A stretch of DNA of 64,000 bases from Engraulis encrasicolus (lineage: Eukaryota > Chordata > Actinopteri > Clupeiformes > Engraulidae): contig NC_085880.1 of the NCBI RefSeq assembly GCF_034702125.1, forward strand, positions 44,416,577 through 44,480,576. Direction: 5' to 3'. The translations under genes were made by a program, and so were the position numbers. Below the pieces are notes generated by a model, which did not search any database, was not told the DNA's origin, and saw only the letters and a program-made list of their open reading frames with translations. The number at the start of each line of letters is the position of its first letter. The stretch's first letter is position 1. Below are positions 24,126 to 35,313 of this stretch, piece after piece.

Positions 24126-24487
24126 CAATGGAACCTCTCTCTCTACTCTCTCCTTTGTGGGAGCAGGCCCCGCGTGTTCTGGCCTATCTGGATGATTTCT
24201 TGACCTGTGCGGACTCTGCCTCTCAGGCCAGAGCGCATACGGATCTTTTGGTATCCCACCTATGCGGTTTGAGTTTTACCATCAACTGGCAGAAGAGCTC
24301 TCTCTTGCCATCTCAACAGACTGTGTTCATCGGGATGTCCCTTGACTCAGTCCTGTACAGGGCTTACCTGTCCCCTGCAAGGGTGGAGGCTTTCAAGGCC
24401 TGCCTATCCCGTTTTTGTCGATTACGGCGTCTGCCGTTTCGAGACTTTTTATGCATATTGGGTCTCATGGCTTCTAGTATCAGGTAG

Positions 24488-25615
24488 TTCCCCTGGGGAC
24501 ACTCTTCATGAGAGAGTTGCAGCATTGAGTCCATATTGTGGACTCTTCTCCTCAGCCAGGTCGCAGCCAGGTCACAATTGGACATAATTATGACTATTAT
24601 TGTATTATTAGAATAGCATTGATATTTATTTAGACCTGCAGTCGGCACACACAGTGTCGAGTAGCGTGAACTGCGCTTTGCACCAAGTAGAATGGACACG
24701 AGACCTCTGTGTATCAGGCGCATATTCCTCTCACTCCACATCCCCGGCTGTTAGCAGGAATATGCACACTTCTTTTGTCTTCATTTACTTTTTTACTTAG
24801 TATACAAGCTCTTTACAAACATCCTGACCACTGTCACCCCACAGGTGTTGAATATCTTGTTTATATCAGGCAAATTATGACGCGTTGCTTCATCACCCTG
24901 CCGTTGCCATGCACATCGCCAGCATAGCGTCGCCAGCAGCATGAAATATTTACGTTACTACAGTTAAACTGTAGAGAGGGGGAGAAGGCCCAGCCGGGAC
25001 TCGAAACCAGACCTTCTGGGGTAGTAAATTAGGGTTCTGACTGCTACACCAAAGAGCCATGCTCGTTTGTACGACAATCAGAACACACCCACAACCCTAG
25101 TGATGGTCACTCCATCACACTGCCTTCCCCTTCGGCCTTCACACACTCATGGTGTCCCTCACGCAACTGCCCATCATGCTTCTCCCATCCAGTGTGCCCC
25201 ATCATCAATGCTTCACCCATCACTGGGGTCCCTCACACCGGGGTCACCAATCCTGGGGGTCCCTCACATGGAATTACAGCTCACACACAATGGGTACGCT
25301 TCCGATGGCCTCACGGTAGCCATCCCACTTCTGACACCATTTGTAGCGAAGGGGAGTAGAGTTGCCCAGCTGGGACTCGAACCCAGACCTTCTGGGGTAG
25401 TAAACCGGGGCTCTGACCGCTACACCAAAGAGCCAGGCTCGTTGGCATGTTAAATAAAGAACACACCCACAACTCTAGTGATGCTCACTCCATCACATAA
25501 ACCATGGACAATTTTCATAATGGCTGTAACTAATCCCCTGTACCTGTACACTGTAAGTCACTTTGGATAAAAGCACCAGCTACTTAAGTTACATTACATT
25601 ACATTTAGGGCTGTA
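24488..25615. repeat. Duplicated tRNA-like segments and SINE tail
   Basis: Two related segments (about 24985-25110 and 25355-25495) carry a minus-strand tRNA-like block: ggtgtagcggtcagagc (A-box-like) and gggttcgagtccc (B-box-like), flanked by cacccacaac..ctagtgatg. No clear full cloverleaf is formed, so they are probably tRNA-derived repeats. 25540-25612 ends with gtcactttggataaaagc and attacattacat, a fish SINE/L2-type tail. Confidence 0.5.
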
Positions 25616-26195
25616 ACTTTAGCGTGTTAATTAGATTAATTAATTACACTGCGAATTAACGTGTTATAAAAATTAATCACGATTAATTGTGAGTTCACCA
25701 AAGGCTCTTTCATCCAGCTTCGGTGAAACCGCTGCTCACGATGTTCAGACAAGTGTTCATCAAGTGCACACATCTCTCTCTCTTGCTCACTCATCCCCAC
25801 ATACCGATTATGTGTGAAAACTGCTCCTTGCTTCTCAAATTTAAAAGGGGAGCAATTCGATGTTCAAAGTAGCCTATTCATTAGTGGTGTGGATTGGCAA
25901 TGCTCTCACGATTCTAGTGAGAATCGATACACGATTTAGACTTGTAGGGCCTAAATGAATATGTTTTATAATATAATTCCAATACAAAAAGATGGAATAT
26001 AGTAGCTATTAATTATATATGTACATGTAAAATGTATAGATGTTATTTTGTTGTTTTCCCAAGCGATCTACCAAAAAGCGGCCCACTTCACCTTACTGTA
26101 TGTCACCCTAGGCTAACCAATTTAAATAAAATGTAATTAATATAGACCATCCAGAAACTACAAATTATCAGAATTAAGTTTAATAGGGGGGGCAA

Positions 26196-26425
26196 TCGCT
26201 ATTCCGACATAGCGCTATTTCGACATGCCGCTATTCCGACACGCCGCTATTCCGACACTTTTTAAGGGTTAGGGTTAGGGTTAGGGTTAAGGTTAGGGAT
26301 GTCGGAATAGCGGCATGTAGGAATAGCGGCATGTAGGAATAGCGGCGGACGGTGGAAAACGTGTCGGTATTCCGACAAGACATTAACGTCGGAATAGCGA
26401 CATGTTGGAATAGCGCCACGTAACC
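26196..26425. repeat. Telomere-like (TTAGGG)n tract flanked by inverted 16-bp repeats
   Basis: 26264-26299 is about six TTAGGG units with one variant. To the left are four copies of a ~16-bp unit (cgctattccgacatgc and variants). To the right are inverted copies (atgtcggaatagcggc, atgtaggaatagcggc) plus one more direct and one inverted copy further out. Confidence 0.85.
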
Positions 26426-27131
26426 GTTTAATAGCAGGTAGCTCGCACAAGCACATGTCTACTGCAGACAGTCATCTTCTTATAAGCGTCTTCATTTCAG
26501 GACGGCAACATGAGACATATCAACAGGTTCGTCTTCGTTTCGACAAACCTCTAAGGTGAAACATTAGTGACATTGCATTTTTTTCTTCTGTTTGCGGTGG
26601 GCTTATCCAATGGCTTGTACCTTTGCTTATCTTTCAATAGCCAGTTCTAGTGTGTAACGCACGTTTCATTGGAGCGAAACAGGGCTCATGCCTTCATTTA
26701 AAAAAAATTCTCACTCTGCATGCTGTCAAATATTAAGCAGGCTTCGCATATGCATAAGATAAACAATCTAACTACAAGACACTTTCTCACTACTTTGCCA
26801 TCGTCAACACGTCTCCCATGAGTACGGCGTTCATTTTTGGACATCCTCAGAAAATACTTTGCTCTCACTTAATCTGTTTGCTCACGGTATAGGCGCATTA
26901 CTGTTTGTTCTTTTTTTTCTGTGCACCTCCTTCGTCTCTAGTGTTGTTGAGATATTAGGTTGGCGGTTATGGTATTTAATTTTGATAGTTATATCAGAGG
27001 TATTTTTCTTTATTATGGGCCTTTAGTCTGTTTAAAGCCATGGAGAAGATTAACTCATCCTTTCCCCACCTTTTTCTCTCATACCAAGTATCCCATATGG
27101 GGATGATAAAAATGACATTAAATTAGATTAT

Positions 27132-27345
27132 TTAATTACAAAGTCTACAGTAGCGTTTTGGAGAGCGCGCACATCCAGATTGGACAGGTGCCGGACTTAA
27201 ACACGATTAAACATGAAAAGAAGGAAGGTCCGCACACTGTTGCTGCTCCAGGTTTATTAACACAACAGTCTGGCATGGTCGAAACGTTGTGTTAATAAAC
27301 CTGGAGCAGCAACAGTGTGCGGATCTTCCTTAATTACAAAGTCTG
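27132..27345. mobile_element. Fold-back insertion with CGAAACGT core
   Basis: Arms 27219-27267 (ggtccgcacactgttgctgc...aacacaac) and 27284-27330 pair almost perfectly around gtctggcatggtcgaaacgt. The direct repeat taattacaaagtct at 27132-27146 and 27331-27345 bounds the insertion. Confidence 0.65.
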
Positions 27346-27834
27346 TAATTAATTAGATTCATTTTTAAAGTCTAGTTGCAGCACTAATTACATTCATTAC
27401 ATTTGGCAGATACAATACAAAGCTAATTGCAATCGAGGACATAATCACAGCCCAGACACTTGCAGATACAAAGTGCACAGGAAATAAAGATAACAATAGG
27501 TGCAAATGCAAAGTGGGGTTTTTTAAATAACTTTCCCTGAAAGTAATTCTGGTGAGGTCAGCTACCAGTTTGCTTCCTGGTTTCCGAGCTTTGCACCTTG
27601 GCTAGACAGAGGCAATGCCGTTATTTCTGTCAACATCTGATAAAAATGAACGGCTTGCCTTGCCCTTTGAGTTCATAGAATACATTTTTTAGCATTTTGA
27701 GGAGGACTCTGTGTTATTACCCATGTTGGTTATTAACTCTGAGATATGAGCCATGAGCCGTTTGCCAAAGACAGGGAAATACCCTGTGTTTTCGTGGCCA
27801 CTCCCAGCGGCTGCTCACTCCACCTATGGTCCAA

Positions 27835-28118
27835 TTAAAGAACCTTGTCAATGTACAGTAAAATGCATACGTACACTATAAAGCATAGAACCTTGCGCTG
27901 TGCAATGTAAAAGGGGCTATGCTCGGACTGGGTCCTTAAGAGAGAACAACCCTGTGGCACAATATCCTGTTGGGTAAGTGCAAATGCACCACAAAACCAA
28001 TTTGAAGTGCTCTGTTGGTCCTTTGTACGAATCACACCATGCTGAGTGACCATGTTGTGTAATTATCCAATTGCTGCATGCTTTGAATTATGTGTTTTTG
28101 ATGTGTATTTCTATTAAG
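27835..28118. other. Start of array unit 3
   Basis: From about 27915 (ggactgggtcctta) the sequence matches 1845 onward and 12625 onward. The more upstream parts of units 1 and 2 are not present. Confidence 0.6.
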
Positions 28119-28216
28119 TTGTGATTCATCTGATGTCACCTGAAAGGTTCAGCCTCAAGCTACTAAGATCTTTTAGAGTCCACGTTCCAAATAGAAGTCC
28201 AGTTGCTCACAACAAG
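28119..28216 (+). other. Candidate 5' non-coding exon of copy 3, donor changed
   Basis: Homologous to 2037-2145 and 12854-12961, with a small internal deletion. The sequence after acaacaag is atagca, where the other two units have gtagca. If this exon is real, copy 3 has lost its donor GT and must use another 5' exon or promoter. Confidence 0.4.
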
Positions 28217-29553
28217 ATAGCATTTTTAATATCGTTGGGAATTGGTTGTTAGATTGAGGTTTGTTTTCTGCTCTTTACACATGACTTATGAGTCATAATT
28301 CTGGATTATATAAAAGGTTTATAATGATACTTTATGACCAGTGCAAACAGTGTAATGCAATTCCCTGATTACTAGAGTAATTTTCATAACATTGACAGAT
28401 AATATGGCCGAATATTGTTAAGCGCTGAAAGAGAGGCTCAGTATTGATCATCCATTCACTGGGAAGTGATTAAGGACACTCTGCTCCTCTCCCTGCTGGT
28501 CAACCCAGCTGATATTACTGTGTGAGAACAGAGTGCATAGAGGTAGAAAATAACACTAGAGAGGACACAGCAATTTGCGACAGCACTGGGAAATGGCAGA
28601 TGGAGCTTCCCAACTTCCGTAGGTAGTGTAGGTATCTTCAGGCAATGCAAGTCAATGGAGAACACGCCTACCCCTGTCAAAAAATTTACTAAAACTGTGT
28701 GAATATGAAGTAACACATTAATCAAAGACCAGATTTGAAATATCAGGCTAAATGTCTACTTAAATCATATGAGTCGATAAAATACATATAAAAAAAATAT
28801 ATATATATTTTATGAACATAGTTAGCAACACACTTCAACTATTGTCCTTGTGTAGTGTGTTGATGGACATTTTCACATGATTAAGCCATTTTTGACAGAG
28901 GTGAGCCTCTTTTTCCGCTGATTTCCATTTCTCTGATCTACCTACAGATAATGGCCGCTACAGATTGCCGTAAAAGGGGGGGCGGGGTCACCTCTAGTGT
29001 TATTTTCTACCTCTATGACAGAGTGCATCTGATCAACTTGATTTACTGACAGACTCTATTAGCAGATTTGCGAAAATAGGCTGTATAATGCATATAATGG
29101 GACGGATTACTTAATATGGTCCAGGAGTTTATGAATCCATTGTCCAACACACATAGCCTACTCTACTGCATCAGAGTGCTGTCTTCTGGTTTGGTCTGGT
29201 TTGTGCTCCTAGACAAACGTGTCTGAACGATGATGCAGACAGCCACGCAGTTATTTCCCCCCCTCCGCAGTGACTTGGTGTGCACCCCTGAAAATGTGAC
29301 TGCCCGCAGACAGCTACGCAGTTAACGGCAGCAGGAGCCGCTGTGATTGGTCCTCTCGACCAAATAGCTACAGTACTTCCTTGTTCTAACTTCTAACCTT
29401 CACCGGGCTACGGACTGTGTTCATTAACCCATTTTAGCCTAATGACTCGTATATTTTGTTTGCCCTTTGGTGCCTGGAGACACATACACTGCATTCAGGC
29501 TCTTGATATTTTAGCTTTTTAAATAAAAATGTGGGTATGTTACAGCTAAATTA
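28217..29553. other. Unit 3 upstream sequence
   Basis: Matches units 1 and 2 up to about 29190 apart from a private segment (about 28530-29020) with an inverted pair (taacactagaggagg-type / ctctagtgttattttctacctcta), probably a MITE. After 29200 the unit is interrupted until 32790. No gene is seen. Confidence 0.5.
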
Positions 29554-31711
29554 GGGACTGTTCGTAATTTACTGGGGGGGGGGGGGGGGGCGGGTGCGTG
29601 AGGGGGGGGAGGGCCATGATGAAAAAAATGAGGTGGAGGGGAGGGCCATGGCAAAAAAAATCGGAGTTAGGGGGAGGGCCATGGGAAAAAAAAAAGAATT
29701 TATTTTATTTTATTTTCATTTATTTTTTTAAAATAATAATTAAAAAATGCTCTGAAACACATCGCAAAGCGATGCAAGGTCCCGGGTGCGTATAGCACTG
29801 AAGCGTGTAGGCCTATCTGTAATCAAAAAACTCTCAGGAGCAGCTACTGTAGATTGCCCGTGCTGACTCTCTTTCACTGTAGGATTGCTAGTGCTACGGA
29901 GGAACATTGAGCATCATAGAAAATGCCCGTGAGCAAATATCAAACTAGCAAATATCAAACTATGGGCTACACAGTTTGGGAAGTTTTGACAACGAATTGG
30001 ATGGGCATTTCCAGATGAATTTTGGAGAGGTGTTGTTGTCAACTGCTGGTCACAGCCTCTGGTAAGTCATGATTTTATTTAGCCTATTGGCACCGCCGTG
30101 TGCTTTACATCTGTGTTCAATGGTCGCATAGCACTGCCGAGAGAGACGTTTGTTTTGTTTAGTTTGTGGTGTCAAGGTAGTAATAAAAGTGGTATTAACA
30201 GCGATATGTTGGCTTGGGCATGCATCAACATACACGGTCTTAAACCCATTGGAGGAGCTAACTTGTTGTGAAGAGAAGTTTTATCACTTTGGTGATCAAA
30301 AACGGACCAACTAAGCAAGGAATTAGGTGAATTTAAAGTGCGACGGAAGAAGGGAATGTCACCAAAATTGTGCATCGTGTCGGGTAAGAAGTGACTTTTG
30401 TTTCTTGCGGTGGAGATTGGATTCGTAGTAGCACATTGGTAGGCTAGGTCTTGCCTATTGCCGGTGAAGTCTATCATAGCATCGGAGTTGGCTATGGGGT
30501 GAATCTATAGCACAGCCGATGGTGTGTGTGGCTTGTCTATCATAATTGCCAAAGTTGAATTGCCGCGGTGTGAAATGGCTGTGCTATTGTTAGATGTTTT
30601 GGACTTTTGTAGTGGTGGCGATTTGTTCCTTTTGCCTCTTGCTGCTGATTTGACCACCGTTTAGTGGCACATTTAGTGCGTCTTAAATATGGGCAACGTC
30701 AAATGCAAACTAAAGGTGGCTTTCACACTCTCCCTGTATCAATAGCCAGCAATGGCACCAGCTGCTTTGGCGCTTAACTTACTTCTCTCGCCGATCACAG
30801 CACAAACTATTTGGCCGTCAGAGTGTGATCACATTCGGGAAGCAGTAGGCCTATGCCTGTGTGTGCGTGCGTGCTTTTGTGCGCGGGTGGGGAGACAGGG
30901 GTCCTGATCGTATGCATCTTGAGATATACACAGTCGCAATTGCAAGAAAATCTAAATTGTTTGAAAGCCCGGTCACCTCTCACAAGTGCATCGCATAGCC
31001 TATTCATGCATTTCTACTAATTTCACACATTGTAGGCCTAGACTGCCTATGGAGAAGAGAGAAACTGTCACGGCAGCGCGATTTGCTCTTGAACACGCCC
31101 TCACCTCCACATTAGGTGCGCGTTTCCCTTCCACAAGAAGAATTTAATAATTTTGAAGTGAAATGTTAAACAAAAAAAGGTAAAATTTAGTCATCCTTGG
31201 TTAGGCTACATAAAACATGAAGAAGTTAGTCAGATGGGATTCGCCATTCTTCATCCTAAAATTGATTAGAATGCAGGAAATTGCATCTAAAAAAACATTT
31301 TTTTTGGGAGAGGACTCCCAGACCCTCCGCTGACCACAGCACCCCCTGGTCAAAATGAGTTCCTGCGTCCCTGCAATTTGTCTTGGTGACAGTGGAGTTA
31401 GGCATCCCATGCAGCCGCAGAGGTAGATTCTAGCGGCTTCTCATAGGTATCTGATATCGATAGCACATAATAGTGCAGACAACCGCCCTTGATGTAGGCT
31501 ACTCTGACTGTTGTCATGATGGTTGTTCATCTACCAATTTTACATATTACATTTTTGTACCTGTAGGGGGAGGGCCATGGGAAAACAAAATTGAAGTGGG
31601 GGGAGGGCCATGGGGAAAAAAATTGAGGTGGAGGGGGGGGCCATGATTTTTTTTTTTGACCGGACTTCCAGCGCACCAGCCCTCCCCCCCCGGTAAATAA
31701 CGTACAGTCCC
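29554..31711. mobile_element. PIF/Harbinger-like element, 2.2 kb, TTA target
   Basis: TTA at 29551-29553 and 31712-31714. The terminal inverted repeats GGGACTGTTCGTAATTTAC / GGGACTGTACGTTATTTACC are followed by poly-G and repeated gggggagggccatgg blocks at both ends. A 3-bp TWA duplication fits PIF/Harbinger. No transposase or Myb-like frame is recognised in the interior, so it is probably non-autonomous. Confidence 0.7.
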
Positions 31712-31714
31712 TTA

Positions 31715-32790
31715 ACATATTCTAATGCAAGATGAGGGTCTTAGGGTTTAAATGCAGTCATGTTTCATGTTTTTATGTGCATCAGAGGCTAAGATATTTA
31801 GGTTTTTATAGGCTGAGGGCAACGTTTGCAGGTGTTTTAGGCATCAATGGGTTAAATAAGTTGTAGTTTCATTTATTTACACGAACCAAAGACAACACGT
31901 GTAGGCTACTTGCAAGTTACGATGCTGAAGTTATATTGGGACAGTTGAACAGTGTTACCGAGGACCTATGCTCGGAGCCCTATCGCACAAGATGCATCGT
32001 GTTTCCACGAAAGTAAAAAAATCTATAACGGTAGTGGTGCCGTCACGATAAAGACCCGTTTTTCATGGTTGGGCCACACTTCCACGCCCAATGCATTTAA
32101 ATGGGCCGTCCGACTCGTGGTTGTTTCGATTGATGGACCTGTCAAGCTTCCAGGAAAATGTGAGGAAGAAGCAGAGTGTAGAGAAGCGAACATTGCATTG
32201 GAAAACACACTGTCCAACTTAATTTGTTTTAGCCTACTCCACAGTGTGATGGGGCATACATGCTATAATGTATCCCTTCAGTAATATTCTTTCCCTAATC
32301 AGTTTTCTATCGGAATTGGGCCATCACGTAAATCTACCACAAGTCGGACAGCCCATTCAAATGCATTGGCCGCGGAAGTGTGACCCAACCACGAAAAACG
32401 GGGCTTTATTGCGACGGCACGACAAATGTTACAGATTATTGATCGGCGATTCGTGGCCACGTGACGATATAGCGTGCGATACAGTTGATTCTCGACAATG
32501 AGCCAATTCCTTGTTCCAAACTACCGCAGCTGCTAGTCCGATCAAAAATGCATGTGACTTATATTAAATGTTTTATTTCCATTGTCGTTGAGTCTGTGTA
32601 GCTATGTAGCTACAAAACAATAGACACATCTAGTTTACTACTTGTATTGAAGGATATGTGAACAATAGTCTCGCTGCCCCTACAGTTACGACGGATACGG
32701 ATAGCGCAGACCTAGAATGGAGCAAAAATCAAAAATAGCTATGTTGACTTGTAGGCGACAGTCTGAAAAGAGATAACCCGCCCTTTATGC
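31715..32790. repeat. Spacer with a fold-back repeat (32035-32435)
   Basis: The arm with gataaagacccgtttttcat...aatgcatttaaatgggcc (about 32048-32125) pairs with 32330-32425. Together with the element before it, this separates the two parts of unit 3 (resuming near 32790 with ctgttttttcatgtccattc, as at 2770). No gene is seen. Confidence 0.6.
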
Positions 32791-33081
32791 TGCGTAGGCC
32801 TACTGTTTTTTCATGTCCATTCACAATTAGTGTATTCTGCAGTCTTGAAAAAAAAGAGGTTGTGTATTTTTAATACAGTATCTACTTTCAATCATCATCA
32901 CAATCTGTCCTAACACTGTAAGTAAACAAACATAATTCATCTGAAGGAAACACTGCACTCGTATTTCAGGACTCTTTGCTAACCTCTGGGCCAAACCAGG
33001 GAATATGGTTTGAGAATAGTTAATCTAATAAACATACTGATCTACTTTTTCAACTCTTTTGTGTCAGGACACACCTTAAAC

Positions 33082-35313
33082 ATGGGAAACAACTCCTCCA
33101 ACAGTAAGACCACCAGAATCCATCCTCCAGAAACACCTATATTTGCCGCTAAAGATTATGACTTCAGAATCCCAGCACTTCTGTACGTCCGGGAATGGAG
33201 CACGTTCCTGGCATTTGCAGAGAAACGGAGAACGTGGAGAGACGAAACGGCAAAGGATCTGGTAATGAGGACAGGCACAAGGCAGACTGATGGCACACTG
33301 CAGGTACCTGGTATAATAGGGTGTCAATATTATATCATATGTAAATCCAGATATATTTAAATTTAAATTTAAAACACTGGAGACTGAAATTACTCTAACA
33401 AGAGAGTCAAAAAGAAGAGCAAATGGAACACTTATTTCTGGGTGGGACCAAATGTTCCACCAAAGATTCTTTAAGTATAGAGATATACCAATGTAATAGG
33501 TATGGGCACCTAACATGACCAGATTCCGGTCTGCCTAAAGGGCGTGTCATAATACTCCTAGCATTGAATAGAACAGTCCTTAGGTCTGCCTAAAGGGGGA
33601 TTTCCCCCCACCCCCTTGCAAAAATAGAACCCGGAAACAATGGGCCAATGGAACCTCTCTCTCTCTACTCTCTCTGGTTCCACTCTTTTAAGCCCTATTC
33701 CGACGGGACTAGATTAATGGGGGGACCTAGGGTAAAGTAAGAATAACCAGGAAATTTAGTCCCGTCCGAACGCACCATGTCAGTAAAGATAGCGGAGTAT
33801 GTTTTCTAAACTTCACGGCGAGTGTTATCTAAGAAATTGTCCTCTGTAATACTAATCCCGTCCGAATGCGACCCTATGTAAAGATGTCGCACAATATATC
33901 CAATCTCTCCGGGCTTGCAAACAAACTGTCAGTTTTGTTTTAGGGAGTTGTTCCAAGCAGAGTTGACCGATACTTTCACTTTACTCACATACTATTTTTT
34001 GTTAGGGTTTTAGAATACAACCATATGTGCCTTTTTGGCATTGATGTTGATAGTTGAAATATTTGATATTGTGAAGGTGTTGCAAACTGCCTCAAAGCCT
34101 CTGAAAGGCCTCAGACTCCAGAAGGTTAAAGGCGTACAACCACACATCCAACATGCTACATAGGCTACACCATATTGGGAATTTATAGTTTGTCAAATGT
34201 GAATGTGCTCTATGCTTGCAATGTCATTTCCAGTGGTCTCCCATGAAGATCCTGAAAGAGGCAACTAAGGAAGGCTACCGCACCATGAACCCTTGTCCAG
34301 TCTTTGAGAGGAAGTCCGAAACCCTCTTCCTGTTCTTCATCTGCCTGAAGTGTGGTATTCAAGAATGGGCCCTCATTCCTGGCCAGTCTCGTCTATGCTA
34401 CGTCACAAGCGGTGACTGTGGCGAGACCTGGAGCGACCCAAAGGACCTAACAAACATCCTCACCAACAAATTCTCTAACTGTAAGACCTTCGCCCTGGGC
34501 CCAGGTCACGGGATCCAGCTGAGCGGTGAGCTGAGCGGCAGCCTGCTTATACCCGCCTACGTAAAGGTATATGAGGGCATCTGGTTGCGTAACCGGTCCG
34601 TGGTGATACGCAACCAGAACCCGCTCACTCCTGACACCTGGCAGGTGGGTGAGCCCCTCACCATGAAGACCGGCGAGTGTCAGCTGGCCGAGGTGTGTAA
34701 CAGGGAGGGGAGACGACAGGTGTACATGAATGCCCGCAGCGCTGGAGAGTTCCGACTGGAGGCGCTAAGCGACGATGGCGGGATTAGCTTCACCCTTCTC
34801 CCTGAGCTGACTCTCAAAGAGAGGCCAAATGGCTGCCAGGGGAGCGTACTGGCTTTCCCAGCCAGAGAACTTCCGGCAGGAGTAGAAGAAGGAGGACAAG
34901 AGGGATCCCAGGAGACGGCAGGACAGGGAGAAGGAGGACAAGAGGGATCCCAGGAGACAGCAGGAGTAGAAGAAGGAGGACAAGAGGGATCCCAGGAGAC
35001 AGCAGGAGTAGAAGAAGGAGGACAAGAGGGATCCCAGGAGACGGCTCTGCTCTTCAGCCACCCGACTGCAGGGGAGGGCTACCACAGGAAGGACCTGGGG
35101 CTCTACGTGAGCAAGTCTCTGCAGGACCAACCCCCATGGGGAAAGCCCTCCATCATCCACCCAGGCACCAGTGGATACTCTGACCTCACCCACTGCGAGA
35201 AGGAGGGCCAGTTTGCCTGTCTCATGGAGTGCGGTGGAGGGGAACGCCTTCAGATTGTCTTCAGAGAGTTTGATCTCCACAGTCCTAGTGGAGCTATGCC
35301 AAAGGCTCCATGA
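33082..35313 (+). CDS. neu3: NEU3-like sialidase, copy 3 (433 aa, 2 coding exons)
   Basis: Predicted membrane-associated exo-sialidase. Exon 1 is 33082-33303 and exon 2 is 34234-35313 (gtacct...ttccag intron, phase 0). Motifs in order: MGNNSSN start with myristoylation-type Gly2, FRIP Arg29, Asp54 (WRDE), Asp box SGDCGETW at 133-140, Glu227 in ECQLAEV, Arg242 in YMNARS, second Asp-like box SDDGGISF at 253-260, Arg359 in YHRKDLG and Tyr389 in GYSDL. All members of the arginine triad and the Tyr/Glu pair are present, so it is likely active. Residues 289-344 are four 14-aa Gly/Glu-rich repeats, more than in the other copies. The C-terminus SGAMPKAP is shared with copy 2. AATAAA at 35679-35684. 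The exact NEU3 member is unresolved. Confidence 0.88.
33461..33660. repeat. Intact copy of the dispersed repeat (empty Tc1 site)
   Basis: Same repeat as the split one at 22650-24125, uninterrupted, lying in the copy 3 intron. The sequence cagtccttaggtctgcc at about 33573 is the pre-insertion target of the palindrome. A further MITE with attccgacgggacta / tcccgtccgaatgcgac ends follows at about 33690-33880. Confidence 0.7.
34876..35043 (+). repeat. Coding 42-bp minisatellite, 4 units (copy 3)
   Basis: Four in-frame 42-bp units (AGVEEGGQEGSQET type; the second is AGQGEGGQEGSQET). Units 3 and 4 are identical except at the last base, which suggests recent expansion. Confidence 0.9.

Larger units (their letters stand above)
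22455..24487 (+). pseudogene. DIRS-like retrotransposon reverse transcriptase, interrupted
   Basis: The 22465-22640 part carries WFTSVDLKDAYF and, after a one-base frame break near 22550, EFMVLPFGLSLSPRVFTRC. The 24128-24487 part continues with RVLAYLDDFLTCA (YLDD active site) and WQKSSLLPSQQTVFIGM, ending in a connection/RNase H-like part. These phrases resemble DIRS-type elements. Between the halves sit a repeat (22650-22766 plus 24052-24125) and, nested inside it, the palindrome at 22768-24049. A dead retrotransposon. Confidence 0.7.
25616..27830. other. Repeat-rich spacer between units 2 and 3
   Basis: Holds a gattaattaatt...aattaatcacgattaat hAT-type remnant (25615-25690), the telomere-like palindrome (26196-26425), the fold-back insertion (27132-27345) and a reversed SINE/L2 tail (27395-27520). 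No coding exon is recognised. Confidence 0.5.
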
